DNA of 64,000 nucleotides from Sphingomonas yunnanensis (GTDB lineage Bacteria; Pseudomonadota; Alphaproteobacteria; Sphingomonadales; Sphingomonadaceae). The position numbers and the translations under genes are program-made. The stretch is from NCBI RefSeq assembly GCF_019898765.1, contig NZ_JAIOKB010000008.1, forward strand, positions 62,001-126,000. The letters are read 5' to 3'. Positions within the stretch are counted from its first letter, which is position 1. Every line of letters starts with the position of its first letter. Below are positions 1 to 13,967 of this stretch, one piece after another. The notes under the pieces were generated by a model, which saw only the letters and a list, made by a program, of their open reading frames with translations, did no database searches and was not told where the DNA came from.

Positions 1-2357
<2,357 letters not shown>

Positions 2358-2367
2358 GCAGATAACA

Positions 2368-2483
2368 CCGTTCGTCCTGAGGAGCCGCTGAGCGAAGTCG
2401 AAGCGGCGTCTCGAAGGACTGAGGCCGGGCGTGCCCTTCGAGACGGGCCTTCGCCTCCGCTCAGTCCCTCCTCAGGGCGAACG
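2368..2483. repeat. Large palindromic repeat in the rpoB-rpoC gap
   Basis: Most of the 160-base gap between rpoB and rpoC is an imperfect inverted repeat. The left arm starts CCGTTCGTCCTGAGGA at 2368 and ends CGTCTCGAAGG at 2417. The right arm starts CCTTCGAGACG at 2435 and ends TCCTCAGGGCGAACGG at 2483. As RNA it would fold into a long hairpin. The sequence resembles dispersed intergenic palindromes common in sphingomonad genomes. There is no T-tract after it, so I read it as a repeat and not as an intrinsic terminator. Confidence 0.85.
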
Positions 2484-2517
2484 GATGTGGTTTTTCCCTC
2501 CCTGTGAGGAAAGCAAG

Positions 2518-6807
<4,290 letters not shown>

Positions 6808-6850
6808 GGCGAGGCGGGCGGCGCGATAAGCCGCCCCGACGATCTGATCG

Positions 6851-6887
6851 AGCCGCCGTCCGGGGCCCCGGGCGGCGGCTTCTTTTT
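6851..6887 (+). terminator. Rho-independent terminator of rpoBC
   Basis: A GC-rich hairpin with arms AGCCGCCGTCCGGGG (6851-6865) and CCCCGGGCGGCGGCT (6866-6880) has one mismatch. It is followed at once by TCTTTTT (6881-6887). It lies 44 bases after the rpoC stop and has the classical intrinsic-terminator form. Confidence 0.92.
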
Positions 6888-6957
6888 GTGCCCCGCGGCG
6901 GCGGTGAAGCGCGCCAGCGTCCTAAGATGAGAGGGTTATCCCTGACGGAGCCCGCGC

Positions 6958-7230
6958 GTGATCGACCTGCCCCGCCCCTGCCAACCGGAGGACGTGCTCG
7001 CCGACGGCGACGGTCACGCCGAGATCGACGGGACAAGCGCGCGCAAGGGGACCGTCGCCGCGTTTCTCCGCAACGCGCGGCGCTGGAATGAGGCCGAGCT
7101 TCCCGCCGACGAGCGCGCGCTGCTGACCGAGGCGATCGCCCACGCCGTACCCGTGCTGCGCGCGCTCGGCCTGTTCGACGTGCTCGACGTTCGCGACCCG
7201 GCGCTGCGCGCGCTGATCGACGCCTGCTGA
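6958..7230 (+). CDS. Small uncharacterised protein
   Basis: An open frame of 90 residues starts at GTG 6958, with a GGAG Shine-Dalgarno at 6947-6950, seven bases upstream. The protein is soluble-looking and acidic, with no signal peptide or membrane segment, and ends DPALRALIDAC. I do not recognise a domain. The next gene starts three bases after the stop, which suggests co-translation. The good ribosome-binding site and position after the rpoC terminator support a real gene. Function unknown. Confidence 0.6.
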   Translation: MIDLPRPCQPEDVLADGDGHAEIDGTSARKGTVAAFLRNARRWNEAELPADERALLTEAIAHAVPVLRALGLFDVLDVRDPALRALIDAC

Positions 7231-7233
7231 GCC

Positions 7234-7656
7234 ATGCCGGGGCGGCGCGGCGGAGCGGCGCGACGGGCGCCGCCTGTGCCGGAGCCAGACGACGAAACGT
7301 CCGCACCCTACCGCGCGGCATCGCCGCGGTGGCGACGACCGAGGCAGATCGCTCGCGCCAAGAGGATCGTGCTCGCCCTGTCGACACTCGCCGCGGCACT
7401 CGCGATCGTCACGCTCTCGACCGGCCCGCTCGAATGGATCGTCGCGGGTGACGAATTGCCTTCGCAGTCGCATTGCGTGCTGATCGGCGCGCGCGATCCT
7501 GCCCGTCCGCTGGCCGCCGCGCTGACGCTCTTGCCGGTGGTAGCGCTGCTGCTCAGCGCCTGGTGTCGTCCGCGCTCGCGGCTCTGCCTGTTCCTCGGCG
7601 TCGCGACGCTGCTGCTGTGGGTCTATCGCTTCCAACTGCGTCACCTCGGCTGTTGA
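7234..7656 (+). CDS. Uncharacterised membrane protein, about three TM segments
   Basis: The gene encodes 140 residues and starts at ATG 7234, three bases after the preceding stop, with no clear ribosome site of its own. The first 40 residues are Arg/Pro-rich and probably cytoplasmic. Hydrophobic stretches follow near residues 45-62 (VLALSTLAAALAIVTLS), 92-110 and 114-130 (LFLGVATLLLWVY). No catalytic motif is visible. It probably forms an operon with the small gene before it. Function cannot be assigned. Confidence 0.6.
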   Translation: MPGRRGGAARRAPPVPEPDDETSAPYRAASPRWRRPRQIARAKRIVLALSTLAAALAIVTLSTGPLEWIVAGDELPSQSHCVLIGARDPARPLAAALTLLPVVALLLSAWCRPRSRLCLFLGVATLLLWVYRFQLRHLGC

Positions 7657-7687
7657 GTGCCCGACAGGTGACCGCGCGTTAACCGCT

Positions 7688-8779
7688 ATGTGTCACTCTA
7701 CCCCCGTGCCCGCCGCTCGATCGTTCCCTGCCAAGCCGCCGAACCATATCGTCGCGCGGCTGCTCGTGGCGGCCACGATCGTGCTGATCGCGATCGGCCT
7801 GCTCTCCCCTCCGCCGCCGGCCGCCCGCGCCGCGACCTCCGCCGAGCGCGGTGACGCCGCGCTCTATCGCGCGATCGACCGCCGCGTGGCGGTGGGTGAG
7901 ACCTATTATGTCGCCGCCGCGGCGGAGCATCGCGCACGGGAGTTCCCGCTCCGGCCCTTCGTCGCGGTGAGGCTACCGGCTCGCGCTTGGCTCTATCGGC
8001 TTGCCGGCGCTGCGGGCGCGCTGTGGGGCCTGCGCGCGCTCGCGCTGCTGGCAGCGGTCGCCACCATCTATCGGCTGCACACGGCGGTCACCTCGCGCGC
8101 GCTATGGGGCGTCGCGGGCTGCCTCGCCGCCGTCTCCACGCTGCCACTGGCCAACCCCGTGGTCGCGCTCTGGCCCGAGTGCTGGGCCGGGCTGCTGGTC
8201 GCGCTGTCGCTGGCGCTGCGCGACGAGCGTCACTGGCGCGCCGCCGTGCTGCTCGGGCTGATCGCCGCGCTCCTTCGGGAGCTCGCGCTCCCTTATCTCG
8301 TCGCGATGGCGGTCGCCGCGGCGCTCGAGCGGCGGCGCGGTGAGACGCTCGGCTGGGTTACCGCGACGATCGCCGCCATGACCGCGTTGGTGGCCCATGC
8401 GGTCGCGGTCGCCGCGGTGCTGCAACCCGATGATGCCGCCTCACAGGGGTGGGTCCGCGCGGGCGGCTGGAGCTTCGACCTGGCGATGGCGCGTGCCACG
8501 ACGCCGCTCGCGCTATTCTCCGACGCGACCGCGGCGATCGTGGTCCCCCTCGCGCTCTACGGCTGGGCGAGTACGCCGGGCGGCTATGCGCGCCGAGTCA
8601 TTCTTACCTCGCTGGCCCTGCTCGCGCCGGCGCTCCTCATCGGTCGGCCCGAGAACAGCTATTGGGGGTTGATGCTCGCACCCGTGTGGCTCGCGGGCCT
8701 GCCGCTCGCCCTGCCCGCGATCGTCCGCGCGGTTGCGCCGGCTGCAAGGGCGCGACGCCAGCTTGCAATTGCGCGCTGA
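7688..8779 (+). CDS. Polytopic membrane protein, possibly GT-C-like
   Basis: A 363-residue protein with many hydrophobic helices spread along its length, from about residue 25 to 345. Between the first and second helix is a periplasm-sized segment with YRAIDRRVAVGETYYVAAA. That layout, with an acidic first loop followed by helix-rich sequence, recalls GT-C type membrane glycosyltransferases, but I see no decisive DxD/ExD motif, so this is a weak inference. No good Shine-Dalgarno precedes ATG 7688, so the start is uncertain. It is convergent with the TupA-like gene that follows, a family linked to polysaccharide modification, so a surface-glycan role is conceivable. Confidence 0.6.
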   Translation: MCHSTPVPAARSFPAKPPNHIVARLLVAATIVLIAIGLLSPPPPAARAATSAERGDAALYRAIDRRVAVGETYYVAAAAEHRAREFPLRPFVAVRLPARAWLYRLAGAAGALWGLRALALLAAVATIYRLHTAVTSRALWGVAGCLAAVSTLPLANPVVALWPECWAGLLVALSLALRDERHWRAAVLLGLIAALLRELALPYLVAMAVAAALERRRGETLGWVTATIAAMTALVAHAVAVAAVLQPDDAASQGWVRAGGWSFDLAMARATTPLALFSDATAAIVVPLALYGWASTPGGYARRVILTSLALLAPALLIGRPENSYWGLMLAPVWLAGLPLALPAIVRAVAPAARARRQLAIAR

Positions 8780-8852
8780 CGAGTCGTTGACCACATGAGC
8801 CCTAATGCTGCACCGCGGCATCAGACCAAGGATCTCGCATGTTCTCGCTCGT

Positions 8853-9812
8853 TTACCTCATCCTCAGCCACCGCCGTGCCGAGCGCACCCTCGCCGCCGC
8901 GAGAGCGGTCGCCGCGCCGATCGTCACCGCACCGGTGGCGGACGAGCCATACCGACTCGCAGCGTAAGGTGGCGCGGGGCGCCGTTCGATCCAGTAGGAG
9001 CCGAAGTGCAGGTCCCAGCTGCCAGGCCGGAAGCGGTCCAGCCCTGAGCCGGGATAGAGCGTGAACTCGCCGAAATACGGTCGTCCACCGACGTCGTAGA
9101 GGTCGACGCGCGCGAAATCGTGCGGCGCGCCGAGCGCCTCGGCCGCCGCGATCATCCGGTCGAGCGACGCTGGGGGTGCCACCGGACGCAAATCCGCCGG
9201 AAATTCGAACGCGAGATCGAGCCGACGCCACGCCCGGTCGAACATGACTCGGCGATGGTGATGCTCGCGGTCGAGGTCGACCTGGATGAACTCGACGCGA
9301 CCTCCGAAGACGAAGAACTTATAGTCGACGGGCAACACCCGCCCGCAGCCGATCAGCGGCTCGACCAGCAGCTGCGGCGCGATCTCGGAGTAGAGCCATT
9401 CGTGCAACAGCGGCGCATAGGGGCGGCGCAGCCAGCGCGCGGCGCGTCGTCGCACCGCTGCCCAGTCGACCGACTCGCCAACGCGCACGAACACGTTCTG
9501 CTGGCTCGCGTGCGAGGATTTGAGCACGAACGGGCGTGGCCAGGGCGGCGCCGATGGCAGCGCGGTGCCGTGCCATAAGGTCGGGATCACCCACTCGGCA
9601 CCCAGCGTCGCGGCGACATGCGCCTTCACCGCCACCTTGTCAGCGAGGGCCGGCCAGCGCGGGTCCCGCTCGAACAATTTGCGCGCGTACACCAACTCGC
9701 TGAAACGTCGCGGCGCGGTCAGATCGGGCAGCCGCCCGAAACGCCAGAGATAGATCAGCCGCGGCAACACGTTGGGCGCGCGGCGCGGGCGACACTGCTC
9801 GACATATAGCAC
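8853..9812 (-). CDS. TupA-like ATP-grasp protein
   Basis: The protein resembles the TupA-like ATP-grasp family, whose members occur in capsule and teichuronopeptide loci and probably ligate an amino acid to a glycan. Diagnostic parts are LPRLIYLWRFGRLPDL at the start, PFVLKSSHASQQNVFV (nucleotide loop), DYKFFVFGGRVEFIQVDLDR and ARVDLYDVGGRPYFGEFT near the end, which supplies metal ligands. The frame is open to 9872, but without an ATG. GTG 9812 has a GGGA six bases upstream and is preferred, giving 319 residues. GTG 9863 or TTG 9872 are alternatives. It is convergent with the membrane-protein gene at 7688-8779. Confidence 0.75.
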   Translation of the reverse strand: MLYVEQCRPRRAPNVLPRLIYLWRFGRLPDLTAPRRFSELVYARKLFERDPRWPALADKVAVKAHVAATLGAEWVIPTLWHGTALPSAPPWPRPFVLKSSHASQQNVFVRVGESVDWAAVRRRAARWLRRPYAPLLHEWLYSEIAPQLLVEPLIGCGRVLPVDYKFFVFGGRVEFIQVDLDREHHHRRVMFDRAWRRLDLAFEFPADLRPVAPPASLDRMIAAAEALGAPHDFARVDLYDVGGRPYFGEFTLYPGSGLDRFRPGSWDLHFGSYWIERRPAPPYAASRYGSSATGAVTIGAATALAAARVRSARRWLRMR

Positions 9813-9927
9813 GATCGGTCCCGGACTGCGGAGGCTCGTTGGCCGGTTAGCCAGACCCAGCACCAGGAGCAAGCACCACGGTCGCCGCGACGGAACATCA
9901 CGCCGCGCGACCCCGGGCCGGACATCG

Positions 9928-9960
9928 ACAACAAGCGCCCGGCGCGGAAGCGCGCCGGGC
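9928..9960 (-). terminator. Hairpin terminator after the small lipoprotein gene
   Basis: Perfect 10-base arms GCCCGGCGCG (9937-9946) and CGCGCCGGGC (9951-9960) enclose a GAAG loop. Read on the minus strand, the stem is followed by a T-rich stretch (TTGTTGT). It lies 67 bases downstream of the lipoprotein stop and separates it from the TupA-like gene. Confidence 0.7.
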
Positions 9961-10027
9961 GGAGGTTGGTCTAGGGAGCACTAGACGGTCTGGTGTGGCG
10001 CCACTGCGAGAGGCGCCGAAACAAGGA

Positions 10028-10267
10028 TCAGAGCGTGTTGCCGGCGGTGGCGCTCACATTGTCGCCGGTCGCGTTGGCAGGCAGCGCGCCCAGATCGGCG
10101 CCGTTGCCGACCGACGCGAAGTTGCCGTCCGCGGGCAGCTCCTCGTTGAGCACCGTCTCATTCGCCAGCGTGTCGTTGGCGGCAATGTCATTGCTGGTCT
10201 TCGAACCGCAGGCGGCGAGCGCCAGCGCCAGGCTAATCCCGGTCACACCGGCGACGATCTTCTTCAT
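10028..10267 (-). CDS. Small Asn/Ala-rich lipoprotein
   Basis: A 79-residue precursor that starts MKKIVAGVTGIS. The signal peptide ends in the lipobox LALAAC, with Cys20 as the lipidation site. The mature part, about 60 residues, is rich in Asn, Ala, Asp and Thr, contains repeated ND/NE pairs and has no fold I recognise. ATG 10267 is chosen over TTG 10270. Small lipoproteins of this style are frequent and unnamed in sphingomonads. Its own terminator and a palindrome-rich upstream region suggest a separate transcript. Confidence 0.75.
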   Translation of the reverse strand: MKKIVAGVTGISLALALAACGSKTSNDIAANDTLANETVLNEELPADGNFASVGNGADLGALPANATGDNVSATAGNTL

Positions 10268-10270
10268 CAA

Positions 10271-10453
10271 CTCCGATCCCCTTCAGATAGGCGGCGCCTC
10301 GCGCCGTCTCCACCAATCTACACTTCTCCGATCGGAAAACAAGTGTGTGGAAGCGCAAGGTGACCCACCTTGGTGAATGGCACGATCGCGCACGTGCGCA
10401 CCCGTCCTCGCCGACCGCGAGCGGCTTGCCCCCTCCTTGTAGGACGATTGAAC
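10271..10453. promoter_or_regulatory. Promoter region of the lipoprotein gene with palindromes
   Basis: This gap is less GC-rich than its flanks. It holds a perfect palindrome TCCGATCGGA (10327-10336), flanked by ACACTT and AAGTGT half-sites. It also holds a perfect 7-base inverted repeat CAAGGTG-N3-CACCTTG (10356-10372). Either could be an operator for the lipoprotein gene, or the second could be the terminator stem of the PhzF gene that ends at 10454. No T-tract decides this. Confidence 0.4.
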
Positions 10454-11260
10454 TCAGGGAAGGAGGAACGTACCCTCGATCACGGTGACGCAATCACCGC
10501 GCAGGATCACGCGCTCACCGTCGAGCCGGCAGCCGACGCGCCCGCCGCGCGCGCTCGCCTGGAACGCGGTGAACGTATCCCGGCCGAAGCGCTCCGCCCA
10601 ATAGGGCACCATCACAGCGTGCGCTGAGCCCGTCACCGGATCCTCGGGAATGTCGAAATAGTCGGTGAAGACACGACTGACCACCTCGGCGGTCTCGCCG
10701 TGCGCCGCGACGATGTGAACGAACGGGCCGAGCGCCTTGATCGCGCGCCCGTCCGGCGCGGCGGCACGCACCGCCGCCTCGTCCGCGACGATCACCAGTG
10801 CATAGCCCTTCTCGTGCCACAGAGTCTCGAGAGCCTCGACGCCGAGCGCCGCGACGATCTCGGGCAGCGCGCGCGGTTCCGGCTTCCACGCCGGCAACGC
10901 CATCGCGTAGCTGGCACTCACCCCGCCCTCCGCGCGCGCGACCTCGAGCACGCCTGCCTGCCGCGTGCGGAAGCGCACCGAGTGGCGATCACTGTCGGAG
11001 GAGAGCACGAAATGGCCGCTCGCCAGCGTGGCATGGCCGCACAGCGCCACCTCCGCCGCCGGGGTGAACCAGCGCAGCTCGAAGTCGCTGTCGCCGCTCG
11101 CGTCGGGCACGAGAAAGGCGGTCTCGCTGAGGTTGTTCTCCTCGGCGATCTGCTGGAGCAGCCCGTCATCTGGCCAGCTCGTCAGCGGCATCACCGCCGC
11201 CGGATTACCCGCGAAGGCGGCGTCGGCGAACGCGTCGATCTGGGCGAAGGGGATGCGCAT
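10454..11260 (-). CDS. PhzF-family isomerase-like protein
   Basis: A 268-residue protein of the PhzF/diaminopimelate-epimerase fold, full length for the family. The N-terminal half has the typical QIDAFADAAFAGNPAAV and the conserved glutamate in NNLSETAF, which is the general acid/base in PhzF. The central CGHATLASGHFV block and the C-terminal EDPVTGSAHAVMVPYW block form the two symmetrical active-site loops. Most such genes outside phenazine operons have unknown substrates, and there are no phenazine genes here. ATG 11260 overlaps the TGA of the upstream CDF gene as TGATG, which suggests translational coupling. TTG 11263 is a less likely start. Confidence 0.9.
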   Translation of the reverse strand: MRIPFAQIDAFADAAFAGNPAAVMPLTSWPDDGLLQQIAEENNLSETAFLVPDASGDSDFELRWFTPAAEVALCGHATLASGHFVLSSDSDRHSVRFRTRQAGVLEVARAEGGVSASYAMALPAWKPEPRALPEIVAALGVEALETLWHEKGYALVIVADEAAVRAAAPDGRAIKALGPFVHIVAAHGETAEVVSRVFTDYFDIPEDPVTGSAHAVMVPYWAERFGRDTFTAFQASARGGRVGCRLDGERVILRGDCVTVIEGTFLLP

Positions 11261-12213
11261 CAATAGCCTACTCGCTTGCCGAACCAGTGCGGCGTGACAT
11301 CGGCCTCGACCAGCGGGTTGTCGGTGTCGACGTGGCCTTCGGGATCGAGGTGGATCAGCGTCTCCACCCGCGGGAAGGTCTGACGAAGCGCCACTTCCAC
11401 GCGCTCGACGATGTCATGCGCGTCGCGCACCGTGAGGCTGGGATCGACCTCCATGTGAAATTGCGCGAAGTCGTGGCTGCCGGCGCGGCGCGTGCGGAAA
11501 TCGTGGATGCCGCGGATGCCGGGCTGACGCGCGGCCACCTCCATGAAGGCGGCGCGCTGCTCCTCGGACCATTCCTTGTCCATCAGCATGTCGATCGCCT
11601 GGCTCGACGCCTGGAACGCGCCCCAGGCGAGCCACAGCGCGATGGCGATGCCGAACACCGGGTCTGCACCCGAGAGGCCGACATATTGGTCCAGCACCAA
11701 GGCCGCGATCACCGCCACGTTGAGCAGCACGTCCGACTGGTAATGGACGTTGTCGGCCAGGATGGCGACCGATCCGGTCTGCCGGATCACGCTGCGCTGA
11801 TAGGCGAGCAGCGCGAAGGTGGCGAGGATGGCGAGCACCGAGACGCCGATGCCCAGCCCGGCGTCCTCGTTGGAAGCGGGCGCGGAGAAGCGCTGGATCG
11901 CGCGCACCGCGATGCCGATCGCCGAGGCGGTGATCAGCACGACCTGGAACAAGGCGGCGAGCGCCTCGGCCTTGCCGTGGCCGAACCGATGGTCGTGGTC
12001 GGCCGGCTCGGCCGCGAGCTTGACGCCGTACAGCGTGACGAGGCTGGCGAGCAGGTCGAGCCCGGTATCGGCCAAGCTGCCCAGCATCGCGACCGAGCCA
12101 GTGTGCCAGGCGGCATAGCCCTTCACCAGCAGCAGCGACGCGGCCATCGCCACGCTGGCGAGCGCGGCGCGCATCGCCAGGGGAATGGCGCGGCGGCGTT
12201 CCTCGTTGGTCAT
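11260..12213 (-). CDS. Cation diffusion facilitator transporter
   Basis: A 317-residue CDF-family metal/proton antiporter of the FieF/YiiP type, acting in the inner membrane. Metal-site signatures appear in two helices: the SLADTGLDLLAS stretch in TM2 and HYQSDVLLNVAV in TM5. The cytoplasmic loop has HDHRFGHGKAE. The C-terminal cytoplasmic domain contains FRTRRAGSHDFAQFHMEVDP, as in FieF. About six transmembrane helices are visible. ATG 12213 overlaps the pdxH stop as ATGA, so it is preferred over the open extension to 12237. Substrate (Zn, Fe, Mn) cannot be told from sequence alone. Confidence 0.92.
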   Translation of the reverse strand: MTNEERRRAIPLAMRAALASVAMAASLLLVKGYAAWHTGSVAMLGSLADTGLDLLASLVTLYGVKLAAEPADHDHRFGHGKAEALAALFQVVLITASAIGIAVRAIQRFSAPASNEDAGLGIGVSVLAILATFALLAYQRSVIRQTGSVAILADNVHYQSDVLLNVAVIAALVLDQYVGLSGADPVFGIAIALWLAWGAFQASSQAIDMLMDKEWSEEQRAAFMEVAARQPGIRGIHDFRTRRAGSHDFAQFHMEVDPSLTVRDAHDIVERVEVALRQTFPRVETLIHLDPEGHVDTDNPLVEADVTPHWFGKRVGY

Positions 12214-12797
12214 GGGAAGAGCAATCCTTCGTTCCACGTCTCGCCCGCACGCGTGAACAGCCGGCGCTCGTGCAGCCGGTGCGCGCGATCCTGCCAGAAC
12301 TCCATCTCTTCGGCGGCGACGCGATAGCCGCCCCAGAACGGCGGGCGTGGCACGTCCTGGCCGTGGAAGCGCGCGCGCATCTCCTCGACGCGGGTCTCGA
12401 ACGTCGCGCGCGAGTCGAGCGGGCGCGACTGGTCCGAGGCCCAGGCGCCGATCCGCGAATCGCGCCCGCGCGAGGCGAAATAGGCGTCGCTCTCGGCGTC
12501 GCTGACGCGGGTCACCGTGCCGGTGACGCGCACCTGGCGACGCAGCGACTTCCAGTGGAAGAGCAAGGAGGCCTGGGCGTTGGCGCCGAGCTCCTCGGCC
12601 TTGCGGCTGCCGCGGTTGGTGTAGAACACGAAGCCGTCGAGGCCGTGCCCCTTCAGCAGCACCATGCGCACCGACGGACGCCCATCGGCATCCGCGGTGG
12701 CCAGCGCCATCGCGTTGGGATCATTGAGTTCGCTCTGTTCCGCCTCGGTGAGCCAGCGGTCGAAGAGCGCGATCGGATCGTCGGCCATGCCGCGCAT
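12210..12797 (-). CDS. pdxH: Pyridoxamine 5'-phosphate oxidase
   Basis: PdxH oxidises PNP/PMP to pyridoxal 5'-phosphate using FMN and O2. This 195-residue form is a little shorter at the N terminus than the E. coli enzyme. The family blocks are in order: RMVLLKGHGLDGFVFYTNRG (FMN/substrate site), GSRKAEEL, LLFHWKSLRRQVRV, SRIGAWASDQS, PPFWGGYRV and EFWQDRAHRLHERRLF. The start is ATG 12797, or ATG 12788 three codons later; neither has a good Shine-Dalgarno. It is the first gene of an overlapping three-gene unit with the CDF and PhzF genes and is divergent from ku. Confidence 0.95.
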   Translation of the reverse strand: MRGMADDPIALFDRWLTEAEQSELNDPNAMALATADADGRPSVRMVLLKGHGLDGFVFYTNRGSRKAEELGANAQASLLFHWKSLRRQVRVTGTVTRVSDAESDAYFASRGRDSRIGAWASDQSRPLDSRATFETRVEEMRARFHGQDVPRPPFWGGYRVAAEEMEFWQDRAHRLHERRLFTRAGETWNEGLLFP

Positions 12798-12904
12798 CTA
12801 GGCGAAAAAGGCCGCGATTTCCACGCCCGATCGGGTGCAGCGCGGCACCAGGGAACCCGTCTGTCCGCAAATGATTGAATCGCCTCCGGAACAAGGGAAG
12901 CGAC

Positions 12905-13810
12905 ATGGCGGCGCGGGCATATTGGCAGGGACAGATCCGGCTCGCGCTGGTGTCGATCCCGGTGGAGATCTACTCGGCGACCAAGTCGGGTGCTCAGGTC
13001 AGTTTCCACCAGATCCACGAACCCTCGGGCAAGCGAATCAAATATGAGAAGGTGGTGCCGGGCATGGGCCCGGTCGACACCGACGAGATCGTGAAGGGCT
13101 ACGAGGTCGAGAAGGGCGAGTATGTCCTCCTAGAGCAGGACGAGATCGACGCGGTCAAGCTTGAGTCGAAGAAGACGCTGGAGCTCACGCAGTTCGTCGA
13201 CGCCAGCGAGATCGACGTGCTCTATTACGAGAAGCCCTATTTCGTCGTCCCCGCCGACGACCTCGCCGAGGAGGCCTTCATCGTGCTGCGCGAGGCGCTA
13301 CGGCGGACGAAGAAGGTCGGGCTTGGCCAACTGGCGATGCGCGGGCGCGAATATGTCGTCAGCCTGAAGCCGTGCGGGCGCGGTCTGGTGCTGGAGACGC
13401 TGCGCTACGCCGACGAAGTCAACAAGGCGCAGGGCTATTTCCGCGACATCCCCGACCAGAAGCCGGACGCCGAGTTGCTCGACCTCGCCGAGGCGCTGAT
13501 CGAGAAGAAGAGCGGCGCGTTCGACCCGCAGGAGTTCCACGACCGCTACGTCGACGCGCTGCGCGGGCTGATCGAGCGCAAGCGCAAGGCGCACGGCCGC
13601 AAGATCATCGAGGACACGGACTCGGGCGACGCTCGCTCGGCGTCGAACGTGGTCGACCTGATGGCGGCGCTCAAGAAGTCGATGGAAGGCTCGCGCGGCG
13701 CGGCCAACGAGAATGCGGGCGCGAGCAAGGCCGCGGCCAAACCGGCGGCGAAGCGCGCGCCCGCCAAGAAGCCGGCGGCGCGCAAGCCGGCGGCGAAGAA
13801 GAGCGCGTGA
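12905..13810 (+). CDS. ku: DNA end-binding protein Ku (NHEJ)
   Basis: A 301-residue bacterial Ku homologue that binds double-strand ends as a homodimeric ring and recruits LigD. The start MAARAYWQGQIRLALVSIPV is typical. ATG 12905 has AAGGGA about seven bases upstream, so the open extension to 12875 is rejected. The core continues through FHQIHEPSGKRIKYEKVVPG, KPYFVVPADD and RGLVLETLRYADEV. After about residue 245 is a low-complexity Ala/Lys/Pro tail (KPAAKRAPAKKPAARKPAAK), as in many Ku proteins, where it binds DNA. The LigD gene follows on the same strand. Confidence 0.97.
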   Translation: MAARAYWQGQIRLALVSIPVEIYSATKSGAQVSFHQIHEPSGKRIKYEKVVPGMGPVDTDEIVKGYEVEKGEYVLLEQDEIDAVKLESKKTLELTQFVDASEIDVLYYEKPYFVVPADDLAEEAFIVLREALRRTKKVGLGQLAMRGREYVVSLKPCGRGLVLETLRYADEVNKAQGYFRDIPDQKPDAELLDLAEALIEKKSGAFDPQEFHDRYVDALRGLIERKRKAHGRKIIEDTDSGDARSASNVVDLMAALKKSMEGSRGAANENAGASKAAAKPAAKRAPAKKPAARKPAAKKSA

Positions 13811-13826
13811 GTGTCGCTCCACTCCT

Positions 13827-13924
13827 CCGTCATCCCGGACTTGGTCCGGGATCCACTTGTCCGCGAAAGCAACGCCTTCTTAGCATGCGGCACGGTGGAT
13901 CCCGGACCGAGCCCGGGATGACGG
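13827..13924. repeat. Palindromic repeat between ku and ligD
   Basis: Long inverted arms are present: CCGTCATCCCGGACTTGGTC from 13827 and its near complement ending GGGATGACGG at 13924. The middle is about 40 bases, AT-richer. This is a classic sphingomonad intergenic element related to the copies at 46181 and 56448. Confidence 0.85.
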
Positions 13925-13967
13925 TGGTTGGGGGGAGCACGACGCGCGGCAACGCGGAGAGGGTCGC

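Noticed and set aside
8837..9064. Plus-strand gene beginning ATGTTCTCGC near 8839
   Set aside because: It lies over the 3' end of the TupA-like gene and its translation is low-complexity without a ribosome site that fits.
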